From Plantago ovata (Eukaryota; Streptophyta; Magnoliopsida; Lamiales; Plantaginaceae), in the NCBI GenBank assembly GCA_028274465.1, contig CM051455.1, forward strand, positions 103,290,942 through 103,354,941: a DNA stretch of 64,000 bases, given 5' to 3'. The position numbers were made by a program, and so were the translations under genes. The notes beneath the pieces are model-generated. The model was not told the DNA's origin. It saw nothing but the letters and a program-made list of their open reading frames with translations, and made no database searches. Shown piece by piece: positions 32,526 through 45,847 of this stretch; positions within the stretch are counted from its first letter, which is position 1; every line of letters begins with the position of its first letter.

Positions 32526-34604
32526 TGTAAGAAAATATGGTCAGAGTTACCCCTAGGGTACGCAGTGGAATTTTAAAAAATTTCTTAACATACTGGTTAA
32601 TTGATTATGCATATGTCGTATATATATAAACACATCAATTAGAAGACTAACCTTACTTCCAAAGCAGCTTCCAAGTCTTCGTAATAATCCGGTGTATCTT
32701 CTCCTTCGTCGAAGTCGAAGATATCTACAATACTCTTTATATCTGCAAGACAATAAGAGTTAGTTTCCAGCTCCTAGAACCTCAACCTTGGTATCCACGG
32801 ATGAACAGCCTATCGGAAGAATGCTAGGATATTCTTTATGTGACCAAGAAGACGGGGCGGCAATTTCCTCCGGTGGCGGTGTGCGCGCGCGTGAGGCTAA
32901 GGGAGGAGGGGAGAGTTTTTTTTATTTTCTCTAAGAAAACTGGGTGGAATAACTGTGTATAAAAAATCACACGTAAAATCATATGTAAAACTCTCTCCAA
33001 TAGTCTATAGAAGCCTAAAGCATAAGCAATTAGACTTCGTAAAGGAATAAGAATCTAATTCTTATCGCACTACGAAACCAATATCAAGTCTAGATTCATT
33101 CCCAATCAAATCAAAACTCAATCAGGAAAATCTAACTTATACCTTGGACTTCTAATAGAGGAAGGAGTCGAACTCCTTCCCCTATTCTGCCACGCGCGCG
33201 CACGCGCCTGTCCTACGGGACGTGGGTCCCACTTTTGGGACCCACATATATTTCTAAGGCAATCCAAACTCCAAGTAGATTTTTGCCCAAGTGCATATGT
33301 TAATTCTAAATTAACATATTCTTTACAATCAAACCTCCATTATATTTCCAAAATATAATCATTAATTGTATTTACATAAAATACAATTACTTAGCCAATT
33401 CAATTAATAATTCCAAATCATTAATTGAGTCACCAATTATTATAATTAATTCCAAATCAATTATAATCCATCAATCACAATTAATTCCAAATTAATTGCG
33501 ATTCCATCTTCAAGGATATCCTGATAGGCTGAATCACCGCATAGTGTGACCCATAGGGCCTCACCGTATTAAACAAGTCCTAGACTAGGCAACATGGAAT
33601 TCCTAGACGGTTCCATTTGCAATATTAATACGTGAGGACGTTTGAGAGGTTTCTCAAAGCTAACCCTTTCGTTGCGAAGCCTGTTGCGCTCAACGCGGCG
33701 ATGGTAACGTCCCTTCATCTGACTTGCTCGGATGTATCTAGGATCGATGAAGTGTCTATCCCAATAATACATCCACGGGCGTCTCAGGGAGTTGTTTGGT
33801 TAAGATATACTTATGACCATCATAATATATCATTTGCGCTGGCCAGTGACTTTACCAACACAACTATGCAGACTACGAGCAGTGCTCTCCTGTGCTACAC
33901 TTGAGAGATGAATCCTTCACAGAATCACTTATCACCCCCATTTGTATTTAGCCATAATCCTGGATCGTGTCTAAGGTCAACTGCTTATTCAGAGATGACA
34001 TCGACGGGTCCACCAAGGATATGGAGCAACAAATGTGATGATAAAGTCCTGTAAGTGCAAAGGACGAATGGCATCACTTCGACAACTCACCGGTTCCCAT
34101 AGACACGTCGGTGTAGAGTATACATCGATGGGAGTGTCCGGTGGGTACTTCCATTGTTCGATAAAGCTTCTTCTAACAACTATGCGCAGTTATGGGAACG
34201 TTCCTTGATTGTCCAACAATCCGTTCCGTGGCCGTGGGATCGGCTCACACTTGCTCCAACAAGTATAACCTCCATGCATACTAGTCTTGTCAGGTTCATT
34301 CAGACCCCCACATCCGAGATGTACCACGACTAGGGAGAGTTTGGGATAGATGATAACTCACATAGCTCCCACTAACTGTGTGATCGGTCATCTATCCGAG
34401 GGGACATGTTCAGTATCAATACAGACAGCAATATAGATATGACATGCTGCAGCCTGGTGTAATATAAATATGAAAGCAATACTCAACAGTAAAATGAAAC
34501 AAACATATATTATATTACGTTGACCTGTGTAATAGTACATATATATCCTCTACAAGGGCACCATGCCCTTAGTAAGGACTGTCTCTAGGACATATACACT
34601 ATCA
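32526..34604 (-). mobile_element. Solo Copia LTR, minus strand, TSD GATGC
   Basis: Reads TGTAAGAAAATA...CACTATCA on the plus strand, the reverse complement of the LTR at 41656-43765. Perfect GATGC repeats flank it (32521-32525, 34605-34609). Removing it restores the conserved ATGATGCATGTTAGAG run seen in D at 19288. 2079 bp; more diverged from the other two copies than they are from each other. Confidence 0.94.
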
Positions 34605-34737
34605 GATGCATGTTAGGGTCTTATGGTTGTTTTCCCGAGTAATTATGTACCTAAGAGGCAACAAGTCTTCACCATGCTTTGAAATTGCTAAATGCCTAGG
34701 AAGGAGGTAGTGTGAGTTTGTGTGATCCTTTGTTTAT

Positions 34738-34874
34738 AACCTATTCTTCCGAATAGGTTTGGGGAGGGGGTTACACCATCATTAGACTTGTTTCTGTTTT
34801 TCATCTTTCGTATCGTGAGTTTATTTTTCCTTTTCCGTAAATTTTGTACTCCAACCTATTCTTTCGAATAGGTT
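34738..34874 (+). other. E4 paired hairpins (CCTATTC/GAATAGG)
   Basis: 34738-34759 (loop TTCC) and 34853-34874 (loop TTTC), arms AACCTATTC and GAATAGGTT, each followed by TGGGGA. Confidence 0.8.
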
Positions 34875-35669
34875 TGGGGAAGTCGTGTGAGTCTTTTTGT
34901 TTCTCTCTTTGTTATGCTACTGCTGGCTAGAAAAAATCGAAAAAAAAGAAAGAAAAATTCCAGAAGAAAAAAAGAAAAAGAAAAAAAAGAATCAGGAAAG
35001 AAAAAAAGAAAAAAAAAAAGAGAAGACCCCAAAAAAGCAAAGAAGGGTCCAAAAAATAAAGTCAAATAGCAGTTTAGCAAAAGTTTGAGTCTTTTCCATT
35101 TTTCGTGTTGTTCGTAATTGTGTTTTTCTATTTTTTATCTTTTTTGTCTTGAGTGTCATCTGTTCTAGACCACCCTCGTCCTGCCATTCAGGAAGTGGTG
35201 AATAGCTTAAGACTTTACTTGAGAGATGGGTAGAATAGGGGAGTGTTATCTTTTATAGGGAACCCTCCTTCGTTTGATGAGAGACAGTACTGGTTCGACC
35301 TCTATTGAGGGAAAGTCTTAACATGGTGGAACAGCAGTAAGTCCTCAGTTTCATAGGCACGGGGCAACCATTCGTATCTAAGCATGCATCATTACGTCGT
35401 CACTGACTAGGTCCAGGTAGAGAATGTTACGAGAGACTATCTTGTCTTGACATAAGTGCTTATGTGGATGTGTATAAGTCAACCGAGGTATTCTTCAACC
35501 TATATTCATGCTTTGATTTATATGGTTTTTGTTCATATGTTATTTGGTAGATTCAGTAATTTAGTTCATTTTATTTGGCATGAAACTCCATTTTTGAGTC
35601 TTGCATGTTTTTTGTATTAGAGTCTAGCTTAGTTGCTTGAGGACAAGCAAAGGTTCGGTTTGGGGAGTT

Positions 35670-36938
35670 TGATGAATGTGTATTTTACACTTTCATTCGA
35701 GACTTTTTCACCTAATTTAGCTATCCTCTATGTTAATTTAGCTATATTTTAGTACATTTTATTAGAATACTGTCACGTTTCCTTTTAGATTTTATTTTAC
35801 AGGTTTTGGTTGAAATTCGGAGATTTACGGGCAATTATATTAAAGTCTACAAGGAATTGGTGTTCCAGAAGCATATTTTGAGTATCTGAAGGTTTCCGGA
35901 TAGGATTTGGAGTCTAGGGGCCGAATCTGGAGGTTAGAAGGCCATTAGAAGTCTAAAACCGAGTCCGAAAAGGTGAAGAAATCCAAATCCGCGTCGAAAA
36001 ACGCGGAAATTCCGTGAAATACTGGGGGGCGAACCGCCCCAACTCTCGGGCGAACCGCCCCACAAGTTTTTCGGGCCTATATATAGTTGCGAGTTTTCTC
36101 TCCGAAAATCATATCTTTCCAAGCCTTCTTTCTCACCTCTCTCTATAGTTTTAGGTAGGAACTTCCCGGGGCCTCCTGGGAGTTCCGTAGCTTAGGGGAT
36201 ACTTTTTCATAGAAGATTGGAGCGCGTAGGATCACAATCATCCGGAGATTGACAACCTTCGGTAACTTTGTATCTTACAACTTTTATCTACTTATTTTAT
36301 ATATTCTTTCAATATGTTTTCTTCTATGATTGCTATTGATTGCATGCACATTATGAGTAGCTAAATTTATCATTGGTGGTAGTATGTGAATTCTTAGCGA
36401 TGGAAGATAATCATGCTAATGGCTATATCGCGCATTATACTCCGTGTCATTGCTTTATTTCGTTGATGAGTTGAACACCAAAATTCTCGTATGTTGTATT
36501 GATCATTATGAACACTAGGACACTTGTCGGCCAATCAGACTTAATTATCTTCGTAGTGTTGAATGATTACGGAACACAATAGGACGTTAGTTGTTGACAG
36601 GTCAGACCCATACTATCTTCGTAGTGCACAATACTTACAACAGGACCCAAGATTCATTCAAAGATCTCCATGCAAGACCGAGGAATTTATGCATGATTAT
36701 CGACCCATTATGTTAAGAAGGACCATACTATCACCAACCTCCATTATCTGCTTGAAAACCCCCTATTGCTTTTTATTTGCTGTTTTATATTTTCTTATTA
36801 AATAGATAACGCTAGTTATAGTCCTGAGAGAACGACACTCGAGTCATTCTGCTGCTACACTACGGTTTTCGTTGTAGTTGTGGATTGCCTTTGGCTAAAT
36901 TACAAATTTATTTGATTGAACCCTGACAACGTTCATCA
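35670..36938 (+). repeat. E4 3' LTR (C-type), 1269 bp
   Basis: Starts TGATGAATGTG after PPT TTTGGGGAGTT and ends CGTTCATCA. Only a handful of differences from the 5' LTR, for example GGGGCCTCCTGGG against GGGGCCTGTCCTGGG. Palindromes at 36024-36062 and TATA box at about 36077-36086. Confidence 0.92.
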
Positions 36939-36943
36939 GTATT

Positions 36944-37421
36944 TCTGAGATGCTTTCCATAGGGTGCTTTAATTCTGAACTTTCATTCCGTTTTCTTGTA
37001 TTGGCGACCTCGTCTTACAGACTCGCAGTGATCGTCAGATTAGAGTAAGCCTATGGTTATGACTTACTGCATATTGTATCTAGCGACCTCGATAGGTACA
37101 ATATGTAGGGCATCGGGTTAAATTAGATTTAACAACCAAGAGTTGCGTGACGCAATTGGATAGTCCTACCGGTCATATTATGCTATGCGACCAGCCCCCG
37201 TTGGAGTATAGCATAGTATGGATTTGGATCTTGGCCACTACGGTAACTTGTTGGACATTACCCGTATGTTTGTTGTGGGGGCAAGCATATGTGAAAATAG
37301 TGGGAGCTAAACAGCTAAAGGACCATGTTGTTTAGTTATGTTGACTGTGTATTTAGAAATAATATTTCAATAGTTGATTTATTATTTTCGTTCTATATTA
37401 TTTCTCCTTAGGATATTAGAA
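36944..37421 (+). other. Probable leader of the Copia element, 5' LTR and PBS missing
   Basis: Noncoding sequence between the E4 TSD and the Copia gag ATG. No LTR of this element and no tRNA-Met-type PBS lies directly upstream; E4 and unassigned sequence intervene. The Copia copy therefore seems to have lost its 5' end. Confidence 0.5.
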
Positions 37422-40400
37422 ATGGCGAGCATCTCGCTCCGTGCTGTCTTAGAGAAGCAAATTTTGACCGGACCAAACTTCCTAAATTGGATCAGGAATA
37501 TACGTTTGGTGCTGAGGTACAAAAAGATTGAGTACATCTTGGACGAGGTCATTCCCGTGTGCCCCGAAAATTAGACTGCAGATCAGGTTGTTGCTTGGAA
37601 TCAAGCCAACAAGGCAAGGTCTGATAAGCATCTTGAGGATGCTAGATCCGTGCAGTGTATTATGCTGGCGGCAATGAGCAATGAGCTGCAGAGGCAACAT
37701 GAAAGCATGTTGCCGTATGAGATGCTGAAGCATCTTGAGTCGCTCTTTAAGACGACAGCTAGAAGTGTTGAATTTGAGTTGATCAAAGAGATACACAGAT
37801 GCAAGCTCAGTGAAGGAGGGAACATGTCTGAGCATGTTCTCAAAATGATTGATCTCTTTGAAAAGCTTGCCGATGCCGGCGTTAAGCTAGAGAACAAGAT
37901 CATGGTGATCTTTGTCCTTCAATCATTGTCGAGTTCGTATTCGCAGTTCATCATTAACTACAAGATGAATGCGAAGGACGTAACACCGCCTGAACTTCAT
38001 AATCTGCTGAAGACATATGATCAAACTCTTCCTAAGAAGGAAAAGTCGATCATGCTTGTTGGGCAACTGTCTAACCCAAACCCGAGAAACCAAGGTGCTA
38101 AGGGTAAGGGAAAGTCGGGAGCCAAGGCTAACACTTGGAGTGATAAGCCTAAGCGTCCGAACCAGAAAAGGAAGATCAATAGAGGCGGAACGGTGTGCAC
38201 AGATGAATGTCTTTTCTGTAAGCAGAAAGGACATTGGAAGAAAGATTTCCCTAAGCTTAGGGCATATCAAGCTAAGAAGCCACCGGCTTCTGGCTCAGGT
38301 ATGTTTGTTATTGAAATGAACATGACTACTTTTGACTCCAATGGTTGGGTATTAGATACAGCCTGTGGCTCACACATTTGTAATAATGTGCAGGGGCTAA
38401 TTGATCACAGGTTAGTCAAGCAAGGTGAAATCGACTTGCATGTTGGGAACGACAATCCAGTTGAAGCCAAACGCGTTGGACGCAGCAAGATAGATTTACC
38501 TTCCGGACAATGTTTAGAACTTGATAATGTTTATTTTGTTCCATCCATTGTCAGAAATATTATTTCCATTCCATTGTTAAACATTATGGGTTTTTCCTTT
38601 CGATTTGATAATAATACTTGTTATTTTTCATTAAATGATCAGTATTATGGAAATGCTAGCTTAGGGAATGGTTTATATATTTTGCAAAGTAGTCTACCTT
38701 TATTTCAAATACATAACAAACAACCGTCTTCAAGTACGAATAATAATCCATCTTACCTATGGCATTGTCGGCTAGGCCATATCAATGAAACACGGATTCA
38801 AAGACTAAGGAAGTTGGACTACTTAGAACCATTTGATTTTGAATCATATGGTACATGCGAATCATGTATTAAGGGTATGATGACGAACAAACCTTTTGTT
38901 GGACAAGGTGTGCGTGCCACTCGCTGCTTAGAGATCATACATACCGATGTATGTGGACCTTTTAAAGTCCATGCGCGTGGGGGTTATCCTTACTTCGTTA
39001 CCTTTACTGACGATTTCTCAAGGTATGGATATATTTATCTTATGAAGAATAAATCCGAGACCTTTGGGAAATTCAAGGAGTTTAGGAATGAGGTCGAGAA
39101 TGAATTGAACCTAAGGATAGTCACCCTTCGATCAGATCGAGGAGGTGAACACCTTAGTGAAGAATTTATCGACTACTTGAAGGAAAATGGAATTCAATCG
39201 CAATGGACTCCTCCTGGAACACCACAGTTAAATGGTGTGTCTGAGAGGAGGAATCGAACCCTATTTGACATGGTAAGATCAATGATTGGATTCTCGACTC
39301 TTCCAATATATCTGTGGGGATATGCAATACAAACTGCAATCTACATTCTGAATCGTGTACCATCTAAATCAGTGGAGAAAACTCCTTATGAGTTATGGAA
39401 GGGAAAGAAGCCCTCACTGGGCTATCTTCGACCTTGGGGTTGTCCTGCGATAGTCAAACTGATGCTCACTGATAAGTTAGATGCCAAGGGTGTCAAAGTA
39501 TATTTCATAGGCTATCCTCGTCAGACGAGAGGCTATGAATTCTATCATGCTGAAGATCACAAGGTGATCGTATCTAGAAACGTCAAGTTTTTAGAAGCTG
39601 AATACCTCGAAGAAGAGAGGTTAGATGACATGATAGAACTTGAAGAAATTCAAGACTTTGACACGCGCGAACATGAGTTCTCTAAATCTTCTGATTTGGA
39701 CTCAAGTTTAGTGGGAGCTTTCGAAGCAGACAAGGGTAATGATATGACATTTGCTAGGCATGCATAGTCAGTGGGAGTCCTGTGATTAAATCAACAGTTG
39801 AAACCACACCAATAGAACCCGTTGTCAACCAACCTGTGCAACAAGTTGCACAAGAGCAGCCTCCCGCAATGGAACAGGGTCGCGGGGCGCGACCAGCTGC
39901 ATCAGTACCCACTGATAATGTTCGTGTTACATGAAGCCAGAAAAGAAAAGCACCAGAACCAGTCGAGCTCCATAGGTCGAAGAGGATCCTAAAACGACCT
40001 CAGAAGCAAAGCCTTATGATAGAAGACATCAGTGAACTTGATGTCGGCTTATCAGATCGGGAAGATCCCGAGACCTACAAAGAGGCAACAATTGATATTG
40101 ACTCAGACAAATGGCAAGAGGCCATGGAATTGGAAATGGACTCCATGTACCAGAACCAAGTTTGGAACTTGGTAGACTTGCCCCAAGGGGTTAGACCTAT
40201 TGGGTGCAAATGGGTCTTTAAACGAAAGACAGATGCCGATGGCAAGGTACAAATGCACAAATATAGGCTTGTGGCGAAAGGCTACATGCAAAGGTATGGC
40301 ATCGATTACGATGAAACCTTTTCACCGGTAGCAAAATTGAAGTCCATTCGAATTCTACTTGCGATAGATGCCTACTATGATTATGAGATCTGGCAGATGG

Positions 40401-41641
40401 ATGTAAAGACTGCCTTCCTCAATGGCAACCTTGAGGAAGATGTCTATATGGTACAGCCGGAAGGTTTTATTAGTAAAACCAGGCCAACTGCTGTATGAAA
40501 ATTACAAAGATCCATCTATGGGCTAAAGCAAGCGTCAAGGAGCTGGAATATCCGCTTTGATGAAGCTGTCAAATCATTTGACGTCATCAGAAGCAAGGAA
40601 GATCCCTGTGTCTACGCTAGGCACATCGACAAGGGAGTCGCTTTCATGATCATCTATGTTGATGACATTTTGATCATGGGAAACAATGTCTCAATGCTAG
40701 AAGAGACTAAAGTTTGGTTATCAAGTACCTTCTCGATGAAGGACTTGGGTGAAGCGAACTACATCCTAGGGATCAAGATCTTTAGAGAAAGATCCAAGAG
40801 GATGTTAGGAATGACACAGTCCACCTACATCGACAAAATACTGAAGCGTTATAAGATGGATGACTCAAAGAGAGGCTTTCTCCCAACTAGGCATGGAATT
40901 GTCTTATCAGTTAAGGATGGTCCTAAAACTGATGAAGAAAGAAATGCAATGAATCGTGTTCCCTATGCTTCGGCAGTAGGGTCTATAATGTATGCAATGA
41001 ATTGCAGATGGCCCAATGTAGCATATGCGCTTAGTGTCACTTGTTGACACCAACAGAATCCAGAAGTACCTCACTGGATTGCTGTAAAGAACATTCTTAA
41101 GTACCTTCGACGGACTAAAGAGATGTTCTTAGTGTTTGGTGGAGAACCAGAATTAAAGATGTCTGGGTTTGTCGACGCTGGATTTGAATCAGATCCTGAT
41201 GGCTTTAAGTCACAGACAGGATACGAATTCAAATTGAACGGAGGAGCTGTCTGTTGGAAGAGTTCTAAGCAAGCCACGGTTGCTGACTCATCCACAGAAG
41301 CCGAGTACATTGCTGCATCAGAAGCATCGAAAGAAGCTGTCTGGATTTCAGAGTTCTTGAAGGAATTGAGGGTTGTTCCTGCTCCTAGTCCAATAACGAT
41401 TTATTGTGACAATACGGGCGCCGTCGCTCAAGCTAGGGAGCCTAGATCTACAAACAAGAACAAACATGTACTGAGAAAATATCACGTTATACGTGAGATT
41501 ATTGATAGAGGAGAAGTTAGTATAGAACGTGTCTCTACCACGGACAACGTGGCAGATCCTTTCACCAAGGTCTTATCTGTGGAAGTCCACTTAAGACATT
41601 ATGCTAATCTGGGTATTAGGCATAAAGGTGACTGGCTCTAG
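37422..41641 (+). pseudogene. gag-pol: Copia gag-pol polyprotein, decayed
   Basis: About 1400 codons from ATG 37422 (MASISLRAVLEKQILTGPNF). Stops: TAG 37572, TAG 39765, TGA 40496 and TGA 41045, plus a frameshift between 39768 and 40015. Gag of the UBN2 kind; knuckle [14 protein letters not shown] has lost its last Cys. Protease reads DTACGSH where relatives have DTG or DSG. Integrase has HHCC (LWHCRLGH ... CESCIKG) and the D,D,E motif ([33 protein letters not shown]). Reverse transcriptase has YVDDILIM; RNase H is at the C terminus (SSTEAEYIA, DPFTK). Order protease-integrase-RT-RNase H identifies Copia. It cannot produce a working polyprotein. Confidence 0.9.
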
Positions 41642-41642
41642 T

Positions 41643-41655
41643 CCAAGTGGGAGAT
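41643..41655 (+). other. Copia polypurine tract
   Basis: CCAAGTGGGAGAT lies between the pol stop codon and the LTR start TGATAGTG, the usual place for a plant Copia PPT. Confidence 0.75.
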
Positions 41656-43765
41656 TGATAGTGTATATGTCCTAGAGACAATCCTTATTAAGGGCAAGGA
41701 GCCCTTATAGAGGGCATATATGTACTATTACACGGGTCAACGTAATATAATATATGTTTGTTTTTTTACTATTGAGTATCGCTTTCATATTTATATTACA
41801 CCAGGCATGCAGCATGTCATATCTCTATTTCTGTCTGTATTGATATAAAACATGTCCCCTCGGATAGATGACCGATCACACAGATAGTGGGAGCTATGTG
41901 AGTTATCATCTATCCCAAAGTCTCCCTAGTCGAGGTTCATCTCGGATGTAGGGGTCTGAATGAACCAGATGAGACTAGTATGCGTGGCGGTTATACTTGT
42001 TGGAGCAAGTGTGAGCCGATCCCACGACCACGGAACGGATTGTTGGACAATCGAGAAACGTTCCCATAACTGCGCATAGTTGTTCGAAGAAGGATTATCG
42101 AACAATGGAAGTACCCACCGGACACTCCCATCGATGTATACTCTACACCGAAGTGTCTATGGGAACCGGTAAGTTGTCGAAGTGATGTCAGTCGTCCTTT
42201 GGACTTACAGGACATTATCATCACATTTGTTGCCCCATATCCTTGGTGGACCCGTCGATGTCAGCTCTGAATAAGCAGTTGACCGAAGACACGATCCAGG
42301 ATTATGGCTACATCAGTTGACCTAAGACACGATCTAGGATTATGGCTACATACAAATGGGGATGATAAGTGTTTCTGTGAAGGATTCATCTCTCATGTGT
42401 AGCACAAGAGAGTACTGCTCATAGTCTTCATAGTTGTGTTGGTAAAGTCACTGGCCAGTGCATCGATATATTATGATGGTCATAAGTATATCTTAGTAAC
42501 CAAGCAACTCCCTGAGACGCCCATGGATGTATTATTGGGATAGACACATCATCGATCCTAGATGCATTCGAGTCAGTCAGATGAAGGGACGTTACCATCG
42601 CAACGTTGAGCGCAACAAACTTCGCAACGAAAGGGTTTGCTTTGAGAAACCTCTCAAACGTCCTCATGTATTAATATTGCAAACGGAACTGTCTAGTAAT
42701 TCCATTTTGCCTAGTCTAGGACTTGCTTAATACAATGAGGCCCTATGGGTCACACTATGTGGTGATTCAGCTTATCAGAATATCCTTGAAGATGAAATCG
42801 CATTTAATTTGGAATTAATTGTGATTGATGGATTATAATTGATTTGGAATTAATTATAATATTGAGTGGCTTAATTAATGATTTGGATTATTAATTGAAT
42901 TGACTAATTAATTGTAGTTTATGTAAATACAATTAAAAGATTATATTTTGGAAATATAATAGAGGTTTGATTTGAAAGGATATGTTAATTTAGAATTCAC
43001 ATATGCACATGGGTAAAATCTACTTGGAGTTTGAATTGCCTTAAAACTATAAGTGGGTCCCAAAATCGGGACCCATCTATTACCCCTAGGAGAGCGCGCG
43101 CGCGCGCCTAGATGGGATAGGGGAAGGAGTTCGACTCCTTCCCCTATTAGAAGTCCAAGGGATAAGTTAGATTTTCCTCATTGAGTTTTAATTTGATTGG
43201 GAATGAATCTAGACTTGATATTGGTTTCCTAGTGCCATAAGAATTAGATTCTTATTCCTTTACGAAGTCTAATTGCTTATGCTTTAGGCTTCTATTGACT
43301 ACTATATATAGTAGACTATTAGAGAGCTTTTTCATAAATCTGAACAATCAATTCTTAGAGAATTATTCTACCCAGTTTTCTTAGAGAAAATAAAAGCCCT
43401 CCCCTCCTCTATAAGCCACACGCGCGCGCCACCTTGTCGGAGGAATCGCCGCCCCGTCTTCTTGGTCACACAAAGAATATCCTAGAATTCTTTCGATAGG
43501 CTGTTCATCCGTGGATACCAAGGTTGAGGTTCTAGGAGATGGAAACTAACTCTTATTGTCTTGTAGATATCTTCGACTTCGACGAAGGAGAAGATACACC
43601 GGATTATTACGAAGACGTGGAAGCTGCTTTGGAAGTAAGGTTAGTCTTCTAATTGACGTGTTTATATATATACGGCATATACATAATCAATTAACCTGTA
43701 TGTTAAGAAAATTTTTGAAATTCCGCTGCGTACCGTATGGGTAACTCTGACCGTATTTTCTTACA
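41656..43765 (+). repeat. Copia 3' LTR, 2110 bp
   Basis: Runs from TGATAGTGTATATG to TATTTTCTTACA. Uninterrupted and very close to the split copy at 15595-23669. It has a short internal duplication near 42300-42350 (GTTGACC..GACACGATC.AGGATTATGGCTACAT). Confidence 0.88.
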
Positions 43766-44499
43766 GTGGTGTGGGGCGCACCGCCTCCAACCCGGGGCGG
43801 TCCTCCCCACAGTGCCAGAAACATGAAAAACAGGAGTTCACTCCCTTCTCCCTCATTCTTCATCCCTTCTCTTCCTCTTACTCGCAAAAATCAAAAAAAT
43901 CCCAAAATTCTTCACTCTTCCATAATTCTTTCAATTCTCCACCAAATTTTGTGTTCTTTAGCTTGAATCGAAGCCCATTACGTACTCTTCATCTTCATCC
44001 GAACAAATCTCTTCATACTTCATCCGATTTCGAGATATGAGGTAACCCCTCAAGAACCCTAATTTTCTAAATCGGGGGTTTCTTGATTTTTGCTTCAATT
44101 GAGCTTATATGATGTATGGGTTACTTGTTTGTGTGTTTATTACATGATTTCTCTATCAATTGCATGCTTAATTTCGTTGGGATGGTTGAATTGGGGCTTT
44201 TGCTCAATTAGGATTTCTAAGTCTTGATTGTATTTTTTTAATTCGTTCATGCCTTATTAAATTCGAGCAAATTGATATGATGATTATAGATTATTGGGTA
44301 GAACACTTGATTGGGTAGGTTGTGAGTTTTTTGGTGATTTTCGATACTATGGTGTGCATGTTGCCTTATGAATTTGAGGTTATTCGTTGTCTAGCATGAG
44401 CTTTGATTATGATATAGTACATGATTGAGATGAATTTCATGATTGATCTTAGTATAGGTGGCTAGATTAGAGCATGGGCTAGATTAGAGCATGAGGTGA
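43766..44499 (+). repeat. Second copy of the E3-like ORF2 leader
   Basis: Matches 23670-24400 nearly base for base: GC palindrome, CT-rich leader, intron donor and intron start. It lacks the end of the intron and all of ORF2. An 18-bp tandem duplication (GCTAGATTAGAGCATGGG type, about 44460-44495) marks the break to the E6 LTR. Confidence 0.85.
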
Positions 44500-45683
44500 T
44501 TTTAGTGCATTTTGTTAGAATAGTGTCACGTTTCCATTTCTTTTGTTCTTTTCAGGTTTTAGGTGGAAATCGCATTTTTGGATGTAATTCATGGCGAAAC
44601 GATGATGTTTTGGTGCAACGAGATCACTCGTGGTGTGTCAAGCAGTACCGAGACGAGTTTCAAGGACAAGAGATCAAGTTCGGAGCTCAAAACCGTGCAA
44701 GGGGCCGAATTCGAGGATCCAAAGGAGGAATTCCGCACGGGCCGCGTTCCGCCCATGCGGGGTGCACCGCCACGTGCGCGGCGGACCGCCGGGAGCTTCT
44801 GACATCTCTATATATATATCCCAAAATCTGCGATTTCACATATTGTTTTTCATATTTTTCCAGACATAAACCCTAGAGCTTGTTCTGGGGATATTTTCTC
44901 TTAGATTCTGTGACTTAGCGATTTTGGACCTAGAGGAGAGATTTGGACACGGTTTAATCTCACCTTGCTAGATCTTTGTGTGTTTTAGCCATTCACCGGA
45001 GATTGATAACCTTTGGTGGTAACCTTGTATCTCACAATTCTGCTATTTATCTTTCAATTAAACATGTTTTCTTTCATTATTGCTTCGATTATGATTGTTT
45101 ATCGTGTTATTGATATGAGTAGCTAAGCATCTAGTTGGTGATAGTATGTGAATTCGTAGCTAGGGTTCGTGTTATGCATGATTGAGTTTCTGAATCTTTT
45201 ACTTGTTTAATTATCTTAATTCGATTCTTTGATCCGACTAAGCCATATATCTGCGTAGAAAGGTGTTAGAAACACTAGGACAATTCAAGATCATCGATTC
45301 GATTATATATAATTTGCAAGTACTGCTTGAACTAAGTATTAGTATAGATAGGAAGCTTTCAAAATACACGTCTGCAAACCTGTCTTTGGTGTTTGTAAAT
45401 CGAATTACTTTTAAGACAGTACGCGTTGCACTTTCATGCATAATTAGAACTTGACGCTTAGAACGAACATACTATCACCAGCTTTCTCCATATCTTGTTT
45501 AGTTAGAGATTTATTTGTTTTCTGAAATTATATATAGTTATTTAGTTAAAGCTAGTTTAGTCCCTAGAGATCGACACTCGAGGTCATCTTACCTTTGCAC
45601 TACGTGTTTTGTGTAGTTGTGAGTTGCCCTTTGGCTTAAAACAAATTTATTTGATTGTTCGAGTCTGACAATCTCGTTCATCA
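44500..45683 (+). repeat. E6 5' LTR (B-type), first part missing
   Basis: Begins within the LTR (TTTTAGTGCATTTTGTTAG) and ends CTCGTTCATCA. About the first 80-90 bp are lost. GC palindromes around 44733-44791 (GCGGACCGCCGGG) precede a TATA tract at 44807-44819. Confidence 0.85.
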
Positions 45684-45686
45684 AAT

Positions 45687-45704
45687 TGGCGCCGTTGCCG
45701 GGGA
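45687..45704 (+). other. E6 primer-binding site (tRNA-Asp type)
   Basis: TGGCGCCGTTGCCGGGGA three bases after the LTR end. Confidence 0.92.
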
Positions 45705-45847
45705 CTATAACTCCTTTTTACTCTTTAGCTTGTTTATTTTCAGGATTCATTACCTAGAATTAGTGGTTTTAATTAGTGTTTCTCCATTTCTAACGGGACT
45801 GATTTTCGATTGTGAGTTACTCCTGTCACAGATATTCAGGTTTTGTG

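Larger units (their letters stand above)
32053..35669 (+). other. E4 3' noncoding module (with nested solo LTR)
   Basis: Starts near a PPT-like GTAAGGGGGATGGGATG (about 32160). The conserved block at 32230-32525 continues at 34605 after the nested LTR. Then come hairpins (34738-34874), a purine tract (34927-35028), the GACCCC...GGGTCC pair, the terminal conserved block, and PPT GGTTCGGTTTGGGGAGTT just before 35670. No credible gene. Confidence 0.72.
26048..36938 (+). mobile_element. E4: complete gag-protease plus ORF2 element, youngest-looking
   Basis: Perfect TSD GTATT (26043-26047 and 36939-36943). LTRs are 1270 and 1269 bp and nearly identical. It carries a tRNA-Asp PBS, a gag-protease frame with one stop, an accessory ORF2 behind an intron-like leader, the conserved 3' module and a PPT. 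A 2079-bp minus-strand solo Copia LTR is nested in it. No reverse transcriptase or integrase is present. Confidence 0.93.
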
